NCBI GenBank assembly: GCA_949987705.1
Contig: OX465281.1
Span: forward strand, 179,628,516 to 179,692,515
DNA: 64,000 bases
Direction: 5' to 3'
Origin: Thereva unica
Lineage: Eukaryota; Arthropoda; Insecta; Diptera; Therevidae
Below are positions 53,471-64,000 of the stretch, piece by piece; the first letter of the stretch is position 1; each line of letters starts with the position of its first letter. The position numbers were made by a program, and so were the translations under genes. The notes below the pieces were generated by a model. It worked only from the letters and a program-made list of their open reading frames with translations. It searched no databases and had not been told where the DNA came from.

Positions 53471-53851
53471 TGTTTAGAGGCAAGTTAATTAGGAATTGGA
53501 ATGAAACTTCACTGATTAATGGTTTGGTATTAATTTATTGAACTATTAAACGTCCCGTCGTTTTGTTACTAATTTATTAAAACATTAAAACGTCCCGTCG
53601 TCACCGTTGTGGAATCTATTTTGGACTGGTGAACCTTCGTTCTTTCTTGGTGCTTGTTGGTGCTTGAGGCGGTGGTGAAAATGCTGATGCCTGTGCTGGG
53701 TGAGGTTTTTCACTTGTAGCTCTTTCGCAACTCCAATTGAACTTAAATTAGAGCAAGATATTGCTTTGCTCAATCACCACAAGTTTCGTCATCCCGGATG
53801 AGTTGGTTGATATTAATTAGGTTGTCCAAGGCGATGAACTGGGTTTATACA
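53471..53851 (-). repeat. BEL-2 5' LTR
   Basis: 381 bases, with no difference from 45765-46145 noticed by eye, followed by the target duplication GGGAC. Confidence 0.95.
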
Positions 53852-53856
53852 GGGAC

Positions 53857-55021
53857 ATATAATTGATCATAGTGGAATCCGACCAGATCCAGCAAAGATT
53901 GAAGCCATCAAGGTTATTCCTTCGCCTACTAACGTCAATGAATTAAGATCCTTTTTAGGTGCAGTTAATTATTATGGAAAATTTGTTAGGCAAATGAGAG
54001 AAATAAGGGCCCCCTTGGACGAATTATTAAAAGATAAGGTACAATGGAAATGGTCATTAGAATGCCAACAGTCATTTGAAAAGTTTAAGCAAATCTTATC
54101 ATCCAATTCATTGCTAACACATTATGACCCAAAGCTGCCAATAAAAGTAGCCGCAGAGTCTTCGAATATAGGTATTGGTGCATATATTGCTCATATTTTC
54201 CCAGATTTATCGGAAAAAGTTGTTTATCATGCAGCTCGTGCATTAACACCAGAGGAGAAAAATTACAGCCAGATTAAGAAAGAGGGATTAATATTCGCGG
54301 TAACAAAATTTCATCGTATGATTTACGGTCGGAAATTTACTCTGCAAACAGACCATAAACCTTTACTTGCAATTTGTGGTAATAGGAAAGGAATTCCCCT
54401 TCATAGATCCAGCCGGTTACAGCGTTGGGCTCTAACGTTATTGGCATATGATTTTGATATCGAATATACTCCAACAACAGAATTTGGTTATGTTGATGTC
54501 CTATCAAGACTGATTTCTACACATTCCAGGACTGACGAAGAAAGTGTAATTGCTTGTGCGACACTTGAAGAAGAAGTTCAAGTAGATTTTGCGGAGGTGA
54601 TGAATAACTTGCCTGTTACTGCTTCTATGATAAGATCCGCAACTGCAAATGATAAAATTCTCAAAAACATTCTCAATTACGTTCGTTACGAATGGCCAAA
54701 GGAGATCGACAGTCAAGAACAGAAATTTTTCAGTCGTCGAGATTCACTATCAATAGTAAACAATTGTTTAATGTATGGTGATCGCATAGTTATACCTCAC
54801 AAATTACGGAGAAAAGTACTTCATCAATTGCATAAAAGCCACCCTGGAATGGAGCGAATGACATCATTAGCTAGGAGTTTTGACTACTGGCCAGGTTTGG
54901 AAGAAGAGATATTAAAGAATTCGTCCAACAATGTCAACATTGTGCAAGGGTTGCAAAATCCCCAGTGAAAACTGAATTAAGGTCATGGGCGATGGTTGAT
55001 AAACCTTTCCAACGAGTACAT
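53857..55021 (+). pseudogene. Gypsy-3 pol, RT end, RNase H, integrase start
   Basis: Continues the RT cut at 45764: HIIDHSGIRPDPAKIEAI, LRSFLGAVNYYGKFVRQM; RNase H VAAESSNIGIGAYIAHI, IKKEGLIFAVTKFHRMIYGR, LQTDHKPLLAI; the integrase zinc region HQLHKSHPGMERM, then after a frameshift near 54915 QQCQHCARVAK. It ends at PFQRVHI, at the Gypsy-4 insertion. No further Gypsy-3 integrase was recognised after 61134. Confidence 0.88.
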
Positions 55022-55023
55022 AT

Positions 55024-55422
55024 TGTTACGTTTTTACGGCTTAACGGATTCGTAGGATTAATTAAGGAATACACTTTTTAATTATCCAAACAAAACTTAT
55101 TTATTACAAACCAAACACAATTTAAAAATAAACACAATTCTTAGAGTTCACTATAATCACTAGCAAATTTAATATTTCGCACTATTCAATTCTAATTATC
55201 GCTTTTTATCACCACTTTTCACTTTGGAACACTTGTATCGCCTTTATAATCAAAACTGACTCGATAGCGGCTGCCAGGCGCTTTTATATAGGCAGCTCCA
55301 CCTTTGTCTACTTTCTGGAACCTTCGTTTTCTGGTTCCTTGTCGTATGTTCTATGTTTCTTTTAGTTTCGACCAGCTTGAAGTTGTCTTCGCTTATAGCT
55401 CGTTAGTTTAGTACATAAATTC
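55024..55422 (-). repeat. Gypsy-4 3' LTR
   Basis: TGTTACGTTTTTACGG to TAGTACATAAATTC. Its sense end is CGTAACA. Contains TATATAGGCAGC-like sequence (TTTTATATAGGCAGCTCC, near 55280), possibly core promoter of the opposite strand or fortuitous. Confidence 0.9.
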
Positions 55423-55502
55423 TTAATTCAGACAACAACCGAGAATCGTTGATTCATCCTCTCGACAAACAGATGGCGCATAATCATCACATTGCCCCCT
55501 TC
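55423..55502 (-). other. Gypsy-4 3' untranslated segment
   Basis: About 80 bases between the pol stop and the 3' LTR. The sense strand reads AAGGGGGCAATGTGATG (near 55497), the likely polypurine tract lying somewhat away from the LTR. Confidence 0.45.
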
Positions 55503-58500
55503 TTAGGACTGTTCGTCCCGAACAGTTGTCCATCCTGGATCCGGCTGATGATATGGGCACAGCCTGTCTATGTGCACAATCTTCTTCTTTGCTTTGGGTC
55601 CTTGTTGAATCCTGTAGACCACATCGTTGATCCGTGTTAGGATTTTATAGGGCCCCTCCCACTGACGCTGAAGTTTCGGAGACTTGCCTTTCCGTCTTCG
55701 AGGGTTGAACAGCCAAACGAGGTCACCTTCCTGGAATCCGCTACAGTTTGCTCGGAGGTCGTACCTTGTTTTCATCCTGTCACTGGCTATCTTGAGATTC
55801 CTCCTTGCGAGCTGGTGGATATCTGCAAGTCTATCACGAAGTTCACCTGTATAACCGCCAGTAGACTCGTTGCTTTCAACTGGTGTCCCAAATTTCAAGT
55901 CGCTTGGCAGCCGGATTTGTCTTCCAAAAATCACACTAGAAGGGGTTTGTCCTGTGGAATTATGAACTGCTGTCCGATATGCCATAAGAAAAATAGGGAT
56001 ATAACTGTCCCAATCGCGCTGGTGCTCGCTAACGACTTTCCTTAAGTACTCTAGCATTGTCCTGTTGAATCGTTCTACCATTCCATCAGATTGGGGATGA
56101 AGGGGCGTCGTCCTGGTCTTCTTCATTCCGAGTATCTTACATACTTCTTGAAAAACTTGAGATTCGAAATTTCTCCCTTGGTCAGAATGAAGCTCATGAG
56201 GAACACCAAATCTGCAGATCCAATTGTTTACTAATTCCTCTGCAACAGTGATTGCTTCCTGATTTGGAATGGCATATGCTTCGGGCCACTTACTGAAGTA
56301 GTCCATAACCACCAAAATGTAACGATTCCCTCGGTCTGATGCTGGAAAAGGTCCCGCCACATCGATTGCAATTCTTTCAAATGGGGCTCCCACGTTGTAT
56401 TGCTGCATTTCTCCTTTTGTTTTTACTCGAGGGCCTTTGCTGCTGGCACAAATTGTGCATTTACGGCACCAGTCTGTAACATCGTCCCGCATGTGAAGCC
56501 AATAGAATCTATCTCTTATTTTTGCCAAAGTTTTATTGACTCCCAGATGTCCTCCTGATGCGCCATTATGACACTCTTCGAGAATATCTCTTATTCTACT
56601 GCGAGGGACTAACACCTGCATTCGGTGAGAGGTACCGTCAGCGGTTTCCCATTTGCGCTTTAACACTCCTCGCTCGATGTGCAATGAATCCCATTGGGCC
56701 CAATAGCTCTTCAGGGTTTCGCTTCTCTCTGCAATATCCTTCCATTCAGGCTTCTCCTCGTATTCCTTCCATGCCAGAATCGAAGAAATATCTGGGTCGT
56801 CGCGTTGGGCGTCTCGGAGTCCCTGGTCGTCCCATCCTGTCGTTGGCTCAACGGTCGTCCTTTGACACTTTTCCTCAATACGCCCACAATGTTTGCAATC
56901 TTTTACGCATGGTCGCCGGGAGAGTGCATCTGCATTTCCATGGTTTCTTCCCTTTCTGTGGTCTATATTGAAGTCGTAGGACTGAAGTCTCTCTATCCAT
57001 CTTGCCACTTGTCCTTCAGGGTTTTTGAATTGCATCAGCCATTTTAATGCTGCATGATCCGTTCGAAGGATGAAGTTTTGCCCATAGAGATACTTGTGGA
57101 AGTGTTTAGTTGAGTCCACGATTGCCAATAGTTCCCGTCTTGTGACACAGTAATTCCGCTCCGATTTTGACAGCGCTCTACTGTAATAAGCTATGACCTT
57201 TTCCTGTCCGTCGAAGTTTTGTGATAGCACTGCACCAATCCCGACATTACTCGCGTCTGTGTCCAATATGAATCTTTCGCCTGGCTTCGGGTATGTGAGT
57301 ATTGGTGCCTGGCAAAGTCCTCGTTTTAGTGTGTAGAAACTTTCCTCGCACTTTTCTGTCCAGATAAATGGTTTTCCTTTTTCTGTCAGTTTATGTAATT
57401 CCTTAGCCTTGTCGGCAAAATTCCTGACGAAACGCCTATAATAGGTGGCAAGTCCCAAAAAGCTTCGAAGTTCATGTTTATCCTTCGGTGTGGGCCAATT
57501 CTTAACCGCTGTTATTTTCTCAGGATCTGTTTGAACTCCATTGGATGAAACCACATGTCCGAGATAGTTGACTTGGTCTCTGAACAGTACGCACTTTTTA
57601 GGGCTGAGTTTCAGTTGGGCTGTCCTCAACTTTTGGAAAACCTCTCGTAGATTGCCCAGATGTTCCTCGAAACTTTTTCCAACGACGATGATATCGTCCA
57701 AATAAACCAGACAAGTCTTCCATGTCAGTCCTCGCAAGACGCATTCCATCAGTCGTTCGAATGTAGCTGGAGCATTACACAGTCCAAACGGCATGACTGT
57801 AAACTGCCACAGGCCGTTTCCTACAGAGAAGGCTGTCTTTTCTCGGTCCTCTGGGTGAATTTCGACTTGCCAGTAGCCGCTCTTAAGATCCAAGGTAGAA
57901 AACCATTTAGCTCCAGAGAGAGTGTCCAGTGTGTCATCGATTCGAGGTAATGGGTAGCTGTTCTTTTTAGTGATATCGTTTTATCGCCGATAATCCACGC
58001 AAAATCTTGTACTGCCATCTTTCTTTCTGACTAGCACCACGGGAGACATCCAAGGGCTTTTCGACTCCTCTATAAGGCCTTGTCTTCTCATATCTTCAAT
58101 CATACCGGCTGCCTCTTCCCGCTTGGCTAGTGGTAGTCTTCTCGGCGGTTGTTTAATTGGCTGGGCATCTTTGGTGTCGATCCTGTGTTGAACCATGTCC
58201 GTTTTCCCGAAGTCATCATCTCTCATGGCGAAGATATCACTGAAATCCTCTACTAATTTCCTTGCCTGGAGATACTGTTTTTGTTCAAGACAACTAGTTG
58301 AGAGCACTGCGTTTACTAATTTCGTGGCCTTTGGCTTTGGTTTTGGAACCGTTTCGTTGTTAGCGCACTCCACTAATGTAATCTGTTCTGCCGGTTCTCC
58401 TTTCCCCAAAACCGTATCCTTCTTCAATCGTACTTCTCGTTCGTTAGTATTTAGCACTCTCACGAAAACCTCCTTCTTGTCGTTGATGCTCACCAGACAT

Positions 58501-59093
58501 TTTCCAATTGCTATATTTTTGCTTTGTTCCGTTTTTTCTGGTTCTATAAGGTAAAATCGGTAGTTCCCGTGATCACCATCGACTATCGCTCGTACCAATT
58601 TCTCAGCACACGGAGGAAGCACGGTATCTTCACGAGCGACGACTTTAAGCTGCGAATAACAAGTGGATCCTGTGGCCATTGAAATCTCCTTGTTGTCATA
58701 TCTCAGTATTTCCTCTCCAATGTCCAGTAGAATTTTATGTGCTTTCATAAAGTCCAGACCGAGAATGCACTCGTCTGTTATATCAGCTACCAGGAACGAA
58801 TGTGAAAATCCAATGTCAGCCAGAACCACATCCAACATAATTTCCCCGTGTAATCGTACTGGCTCTCCTGTTGCAGTTTTCAGTCTGTATTGGCGTGCGT
58901 CTCTCAGCCATTTATTGCCGACCATGTCAGCCCGGATAACAGATTTTGAAGCACCAGTGTCTACAGTTATTGTGCATTTTTCAGCTCCAATCTTTCCTTC
59001 GATGACCAGGCTGTTGCCACTGCGCTGCAGTTGTTTGATAGTGGTGATGATGACACCGGGGGCTTCGATTTGCCCGACTAACTCCCGCCCCAT
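55503..59093 (-). pseudogene. pol: Gypsy-4 pol: protease, RT, RNase H, integrase
   Basis: ATG 59093; the frame stays open to 55503 except for TAA at 57981-57983 (CVDYRR-stop-NDITKKN, a probable Leu TTA/CTA change). Protease ITVDTGASKSVI (DTGAS active site) and ILGLDFM; RT STRFCVDYRR, LDLKSGYWQVE, PFGLCNAPATFERLM, CLVYLDDIIVV (YLDD), LGHVVSSNG, LRSFLGLATYYRRF; RNase H ILDTDASNVGIGAVLSQ, VTRRELLAIV, LRTDHAAL; integrase zinc HNGASGGHLGVNKTL, CRKCTIC; core AIDVAGPFPASDRG, LHSDQGRNFES, HPQSDGMVERFNRT; C-terminal GDLVWLFNPRRRKGKSPKL and GPYKI. Apart from the nonsense codon all catalytic residues are present. About 1196 codons, typical. Confidence 0.95.
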
Positions 59094-59104
59094 GGAGTTA
59101 GTCT

Positions 59105-60622
59105 TTATTCGTTTCCCTGCTGCTGTCCGCGGGGAGACACGGAGTCATTGTTTTCGGCCTCCCTCTGGTCACCTTTCTTCCGATGTCCGCATTTTTCACA
59201 GCAAGTTCCGCCACTCCTATTTTCGGGAGACTCTGCTCTCCTTCGCTTTCTGCAATTCCTTTGCAAATGACCCGGTTCACTACAGTTCCAGCATCGGAGT
59301 CGACCGCGTACTTCCGTTGCATTCATTCTGTTGCAACTATCCTCTGTTGTGTGGATCTCTCTGAGGCGGACTGCACTTCTTGATGCTTGCCTCGCTGCCT
59401 CGTATGCCAGAGCATATGCCAAAACTTCTGCGGTATTCTTCTTTCCGGCCAATCTGGCTGCCTGTTGTAGATCCCGGTCGGCAAAAGAGTTAAGGAAAGC
59501 CTCTCTTGCTACTTCGTTGATGTAGTCTTGGCCGAAGCTAGGATAAGCCAGATGCACTAACCTCTCGATATCGGCGCATAGTTGTTGTAAAGTTTCTCCT
59601 GGCTTTTGAAGTCGATTGCGAAGTTGAAGTCGATAAACCTCTTGCATGTGTTGATCACCGTAACGCATTTCCAGCGCTTGAACTAAGAACCCGTAGCTGT
59701 TGCGATGTTCTGCTGGTATTGACTGCAATATTTCTGCTGCTGTGCCCCTTAGGGACAACGTTAAGGCGGTTGCTTTCTCCTCCTCAGTCCAGAAATTGCC
59801 TGCTGCTGCTGCTTCGAATTGGAGCTTATAAGTAGACCATGGGCTTTGCCCGTCGAAAGTTGGAGGCTGCAGTTTCCTAACTCCGATGACTTCGTGAGAT
59901 GCCGTCGCTGGGTGGTGAATCTTTACCCTTTCTAGCTCGGCCCTGACCGATTCTAGCTCAATCTTCAACTTTTCATCATTTTCCCTCATGGATTTTTCGA
60001 GCTTTTCCAGATCATTCTCTACATTTGCTTTAATAGAAGATTCGAGATTTTCCAGATCATTCCTCACATTTGCCTTGATGGAAGATTCGAGATTTTCCAG
60101 ATCATTCCTTACATTTTCTTTCATGTTATCTAGCTTGTTGTCGACAGAAAGGGAGAATGATTCGATTTTCTGCTCCAGTTGGTTCTTCTGCTCTTCCATA
60201 GACTCTTTGAGTTCTGCTAACGAGCGTTCATGAGCTACTGCTAACAATTTCTGTTCATCCTTTAACGCCAACACTTCCGCCTTGATTTCTATAGTTGAAC
60301 GTTCTTGTAATTCCTTCATATCTGCCTTCATTTCCGCTGATGCACGCTCTTGCACTTCCTTCATCTCCGCTGATGCACGTTCTTGTGCCTCTTTCATCAC
60401 CATCAATGTCTTAAAAAGTTCTGCCATACTCACTGTCGATTCTTCTGGATCTGCATCTACCTCGGGTTCAAACATGTAGGTTTCAGGATCCTTCCCTTCG
60501 TTCACCATAGCTTCTCGAAGCAGGGCGATTAGGGAACTTTTAGCCCCCACCGTTGACAACGAGCGTTTACTTAATTCTTTTTTTAACTCTACAGTGCGCA
60601 AATCCACTAGCTTTCGACCCAT
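59105..60622 (-). CDS. gag: Gypsy-4 gag with SAP-like N-terminus and coiled coil
   Basis: Intact 505-codon ORF. Residues about 6-38 fit a SAP DNA-binding motif (VDLRTVELKKELSKRSLSTV, GAKSSLIALLREAM). Residues about 70-235 are a long Glu/Lys coiled coil with internal repeats (QERASAEMK, VRNDLENLESSIKAN). Then a capsid-like region (LQPPTFDGQSPWSTYKLQFE, TALTLSLRGTAAEIL, LEMRYGDQHMQ) and a zinc knuckle CWNCSEPGHLQRNC near residue 455, with a basic/acidic tail. The pol ATG lies 11 bases after the stop and the pol frame is open upstream across the gag end, so frameshifting is possible. Confidence 0.92.
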   Translation of the reverse strand: MGRKLVDLRTVELKKELSKRSLSTVGAKSSLIALLREAMVNEGKDPETYMFEPEVDADPEESTVSMAELFKTLMVMKEAQERASAEMKEVQERASAEMKADMKELQERSTIEIKAEVLALKDEQKLLAVAHERSLAELKESMEEQKNQLEQKIESFSLSVDNKLDNMKENVRNDLENLESSIKANVRNDLENLESSIKANVENDLEKLEKSMRENDEKLKIELESVRAELERVKIHHPATASHEVIGVRKLQPPTFDGQSPWSTYKLQFEAAAAGNFWTEEEKATALTLSLRGTAAEILQSIPAEHRNSYGFLVQALEMRYGDQHMQEVYRLQLRNRLQKPGETLQQLCADIERLVHLAYPSFGQDYINEVAREAFLNSFADRDLQQAARLAGKKNTAEVLAYALAYEAARQASRSAVRLREIHTTEDSCNRMNATEVRGRLRCWNCSEPGHLQRNCRKRRRAESPENRSGGTCCEKCGHRKKGDQREAENNDSVSPRGQQQGNE

Positions 60623-60715
60623 TTTATTAATAAGTCCTTATTTCTCACGCACAAAATTTAAATTCCAATCACAATTATTGTTCAAGTTCACTTAATTTCA
60701 CTTATCTCTTAATTA

Positions 60716-60733
60716 ATCCCACTTCTGACACCA
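60716..60733 (-). other. Gypsy-4 primer binding site
   Basis: On the minus strand TGGTGTCAGAAGTGGGAT follows the 5' LTR after two bases (AT). The tRNA is not determined. Confidence 0.75.
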
Positions 60734-60735
60734 AT

Positions 60736-61134
60736 TGTTACGTTTTTACGGCTTAACGGATTCGTAGGATTAATTAAGGAATACACTTTTTAATTATCCA
60801 AACAAAACTTATTTATTACAAACCAAACACAATTTAAAAATAAACACAATTCTTAGAGTTCACTATAATCACTAGCAAATTTAATATTTCGCACTATTCA
60901 ATTCTAATTATCGCTTTTTATCACCACTTTTCACTTTGGAACACTTGTATCGCCTTTATAATCAAAACTGACTCGATAGCGGCTGCCAGGCGCTTTTATA
61001 TAGGCAGCTCCACCTTTGTCTACTTTCTGGAACCTTCGTTTTCTGGTTCCTTGTGGTATGTTCTATGTTTCTTTTAGTTTCGACCAGCTTGAAGTTGTCT
61101 TCGCTTATAGCTCGTTAGTTTAGTACATAAATTC
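60736..61134 (-). repeat. Gypsy-4 5' LTR
   Basis: 399 bases, one mismatch to 55024-55422 noticed by eye. The inner side is the PBS; the outer side is CATTGATTATCTATAAG. Confidence 0.9.
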
Positions 61135-62680
61135 CATTGATTATCTATAAGTAGATACGTAACCTTGTTTGCGGGCTTTGGACATAGATGGCCTTACTTA
61201 CACTGATTTCAAAAATCCATGTTAAAACTGAGACTCAAGAGCTTTCGAAATATATAAAAGCTGTCTATCGGTATCGCTGCTTATGTACATTGAACTTTTG
61301 AATTCATGTATATAGCAATCGCATGAATTGGGATACTTGCGATTGCGCCTGCCGTTCTTTGAGACAAAATTTTCGGAATTTTTGTTGTTGTGTTGTTTAA
61401 AAACGATTTCTCAGGTTTAGGGAAAAATTTAGTCGTGGAAGATTTATTTGTTTTCCTTTTTTATGAAATCATTTTTTTAATGACGGTGTCGCAAATTTTA
61501 ATTTCTGCTTTGTACAGAATATGATAATTTTTCTAATTTCGACCAAAAGTTGAGCCTGCGAAAATTTCAGTAAAAAGATTTTAATTAACACATGGAAGTG
61601 GTTTTTATCATTTAGTATCCCAGGCAATGAACTATTTTGCCTCATCATTAAGTTTTGATATTTAATGATATGGGAAAAGTAACATCTTTCTTTATGTAAA
61701 ATAAGCCATTCCATGCTAAATTGTCGACCTTTACTCCAAAAGAATATTTTAAGATTTATAACGCACCAGGAATAATAAGTCTTGTGCACTCTCTTCCACA
61801 CCGAGGTCGAGTACAGGGCGCGTTTTTTTATATCGTGGTGTCTTCAGTAGGCATAATCCACGGCTTTCAATCAAAAAGATCCTTTCGCATTCAGGCATTG
61901 CTTTGGATTTAGGACCTTGGCTATAATGATAGATCCATATAAATCCTAGAACTGTAAAACAATTGAATCCTTCTTTCCAAAATTTAAATTCGACAGCATA
62001 ACAAGCTGAAGTATACTATAAACTGGCTTTACTTTACTTCCTCACATTTTTACAATTTTTCCGCAACTGCTTGTACAGGGTCTTTCACGTATGCTAGGAC
62101 TCCTAATAGTTTGGCGCTATAAAATTTGTAAGTAGAGAATTACTAACACCCTATATGTAACAAATCAAAGGCCTTATTTGTAAAAAACGGAGAATATTTA
62201 AACACTTTTATCAGTTTTATTCCGTAAACTTCCGAAGTTATCGTCGAAGGCGAATTGACCATTAATAAATCTTGGTCCTTCCTGTGTAGATACACAAATT
62301 ACTTGCTAAACATACAACATTCTATCGCCACTATCTCAGTACCATCGAAATAAACGCTCTCCTGCCTGCACGGCAATCTTATTCCCGCAGCACCAAATTA
62401 GATAACTCTTCTCACTCCTTCCACCTGCAGCCCTCTTTTCGGAAACTCTACAAAATAGTTATTCGTTTCTAAAAAGAACAATTTGATTCTGGAATAATCA
62501 GTTAGTATTTCCGAGCTCCTACAACATCCAAGAATTCAAACGCAGAATTCCTCGTCAATTCCCCCCCTCCCAACGCTCATAACGGTTAACTTATTCCGTC
62601 CTTTAGTCCATTCAAAACGCGCGTTTGGGTGTTCCAAAATAACACCGTTGAGAAAATTGAACCCTAAAGGTATTTGGGGT
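61135..62680. other. unassigned AT-rich sequence
   Basis: No RT, transposase or RNA gene seen. A 110-codon minus-strand ORF (61469-61801) is rich in Ile, Lys and Phe; I do not recognise it and its composition is that of random AT-rich sequence. A small GC-richer patch at 62340-62460 has no identifiable content. Confidence 0.5.
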
Positions 62681-63560
62681 CGCTGATCACGAAAATCGGG
62701 GTCCCGCGGTCCTAAAACATGGGGGTTTTCGCGATTATTTCAATAATAATGAAAACTAATGCAATGAAATACACTTTTTATAATATTTATTTGCGAAGGT
62801 GGTTGATTTGTACTAAATGAAGGTGAACTTTATGATAAGGGGTAGTGCTAAAGGTTGAAACCACCCCTAAGTCGGCTAAAAATATAAAAACATGTAAACA
62901 TTTTTTTTTTAATTTTATGCCTCAAATTCTATTGTAGGCGTACTGCCAGGAAAAAATAAATAATTTTCAACCCTTAAGGGGTTAAAACTACCCCTACATT
63001 TATAAAAATCAACTTTATATAAAAAAAATTTGCATTTGCATTTTTTTCAATTATAATTTTAATGTAGGAGTAGTTTTACCCTCTTAAGGGTTGAAAATAA
63101 TAAATTTTTAGCTGATAATACCTATTGAACCTAATTTCAAGCAAAAAGTAAAAAAAAATTTGCAAATATGTTTGTATAAAGTTGATTTTTATAATTGTAA
63201 ATTTTTGTAAATTGTAAATTTTCTCAAGTTTTTTTTTTGATTTTGGTTTCATTCAAGGGTGGATTCACCGCATTGAAAAGGAGGTTATAATAAATTTTCC
63301 ATTTTTTTTTGATATTATTTCATCAAAAATAAAATTTAAACACATAAAAATATTTGAATCATTTTTCAAATACAACCTGTATCTTGAGGTGGTTGAAAAT
63401 AATTTATTTCTTCTTAACAATACCAAGCAGCCAACCTGCAATCCGGGAGCAGCAGCAATTAACCAAAACGTAGAAAAAAGCTGCTGCTTCTTTATTTTTA
63501 AAATATTACTTCAATTAAAGGGTAGTTTTATCCCCTTAATGCTTGATAAAATTTGGATAG
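62681..63560. repeat. dispersed repeat with inverted AACCCTTAAGGGGTT motifs
   Basis: The phrase TTTTCAACCCTTAAGGGG (62966) followed by CTACCCCTACATTTATAAA is mirrored by AATGTAGGAGTAGTTTTACC and CTCTTAAGGGTTGAAAAT (about 63060-63110). Similar fragments lie at 62830-62880 and 63520-63550. This suggests an old MITE or snapback repeat. Just before it, GGTATTTGGGGTCGCTGATC (62671) looks like another dispersed insect repeat. Confidence 0.5.
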
Positions 63561-64000
63561 ATTCAATATAAATCAACCACTGTGATGTTTCGGTGTTTAT
63601 GATTAAAACGTTTTCTTGTTGCTTTTTGTTTTCCTATTTATTTATTCAATATCAATTACTTTACTAACTAGTACACGTCTGACTTCTATATATTTCTAGG
63701 CGGAAGTGCCTGTTCTTATATCTACTAGAATACATCTTTCTTTTGTGGCATGCCAGAGTGCATGCATGCGCACAGAGACATTCAATTCACTTACTAATGA
63801 TAAACTTAAACCTAACAAAACACAAGTTACAATAATGCACTTAATGGTAAGAATACAATAATGCAACTTGAAAATAACGATGCTGGAGCTGGAATGAACA
63901 GGGAAGTTTATTTTATTATTTTAATTCTATCTATGTGTCTTTTAATGAGTTTCCCGTCCTTCAACTTTAATACGTACATTCGTCATCCTAAGACCTTCAC
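63561..64000. other. unassigned window end
   Basis: AT-rich, no supported feature. A short palindromic patch TGCATGCATGCGC near 63760 is noted only. Confidence 0.4.

Larger units (their letters stand above)
45765..53851 (-). mobile_element. BEL-2: BEL/Pao retrotransposon with envelope-like gene, young insertion
   Basis: Two 381-bp LTRs (45765-46145 and 53471-53851) appear identical by eye, and the 5-bp target duplication GGGAC (45760-45764, 53852-53856) is perfect. Minus-strand order: LTR, PBS, gag-pol (53384-48411), env (48238-46232), PPT, LTR. One TGA interrupts pol, and the N-terminal part of Gag is absent compared with BEL-1. It sits in Gypsy-3 RT and is clearly younger than that element. 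Confidence 0.95.
41553..55021 (+). mobile_element. Gypsy-3: decayed Ty3/Gypsy element, host of several insertions
   Basis: 5' LTR 41553-41728, TGG-initial PBS at 41730 and gag-pol in six separated pieces. Inserted are a LINE fragment (42597-43466), a Harbinger-like MITE (43921-44235), a nested MITE pair (44844-45432), BEL-2 (45765-53851) and, at 55022, Gypsy-4. The rest of integrase and the 3' LTR are not found after 61134. Several frameshifts show that it is old. Confidence 0.85.
55024..61134 (-). mobile_element. Gypsy-4: near-complete Ty3/Gypsy retrotransposon
   Basis: LTRs 55024-55422 and 60736-61134, 399 bases each, with only one difference noticed (CTTGTCGTATG versus CTTGTGGTATG). PBS TGGTGTCAGAAGTGGGA next to the right LTR sets the minus-strand orientation. 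Gag and pol are full length; pol has a single nonsense codon. The target duplication is unclear (CAT on both sides). It is the latest insertion in the Gypsy-3 series together with BEL-2. Confidence 0.93.

Noticed and set aside
61469..61801. 110-codon ORF as a host gene
   Set aside because: AT-driven composition, no recognisable motif, no splice or start context support.

Overview
This window looks like repeat-rich intergenic DNA from an arthropod nuclear genome, most likely an insect. The evidence is the mix of BEL/Pao and Ty3/Gypsy LTR retrotransposons, Tc1/mariner, hAT and Harbinger-like DNA transposons, Helitron-like elements with internal tandem arrays, R1-type and endonuclease/RT LINEs, and (TA)n microsatellites. 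I cannot name the order or species. I found no convincing host protein-coding gene; nearly everything I can support is a transposable element (TE), a TE remnant or a satellite.

Layout. (1) 1-1190: AT-rich degenerate repeats, then an unassigned stretch. (2) 1275-2341: LINE endonuclease fragment. (3) 2342-15965: a ~1.3 kb snapback (long inverted repeat) element expanded to 13.6 kb by nested insertions. A 5.7 kb DNA transposon with a split, intron-containing transposase (itself split by a Helentron-like element) sits in the left arm, and a hAT element holding a Gypsy element (Gypsy-1) sits in the right arm. (4) 15966-20778: Tc1 fragment and a 2.2 kb tandem duplication carrying a TIR element, a hammerhead-like motif, a mariner end and a BEL LTR. 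(5) 17759-31247: a mariner-like element broken by BEL-1 (20301-29264) and by a LINE reverse transcriptase fragment. BEL-1 carries an intact glycoprotein gene. (6) 31248-37890: two Helitron-like copies in head-to-head inversion forming a huge palindrome, a third partial copy, 128-bp satellite arrays, and the 5' part of an R1-type LINE. (7) 38201-38700: a tRNA-derived SINE. (8) 39347-41567: Helentron fragment and a 1051-bp tandem duplication. (9) 41553-55021: a decayed Gypsy element (Gypsy-3) interrupted by a LINE, two kinds of MITE, BEL-2 (45765-53851, identical-length LTRs and 5-bp target duplication, second glycoprotein gene) and finally Gypsy-4 (55024-61134, nearly identical LTRs). (10) 61135-64000: AT-rich sequence with dispersed repeats and no recognisable gene.

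How the parts relate. Insertion order can be read from the nesting. Gypsy-4 and BEL-2 are the youngest-looking elements; both keep nearly intact reading frames, each spoiled by one nonsense codon in pol. The two BEL elements both end with a long, intact envelope-like ORF that I assign to the glycoprotein family of chuviruses (Jingchuvirales), a capture known from arthropod BEL/Pao elements. The most unusual items are these two glycoprotein-bearing elements, the BEL-2 copy lacking its Gag start, the Helitron head-to-head palindrome with a 256-bp higher-order satellite whose units each carry a Kozak-like ATG and a short hydrophobic ORF, the hammerhead-like RNA motif, and the Gypsy element whose gag is inverted relative to pol.
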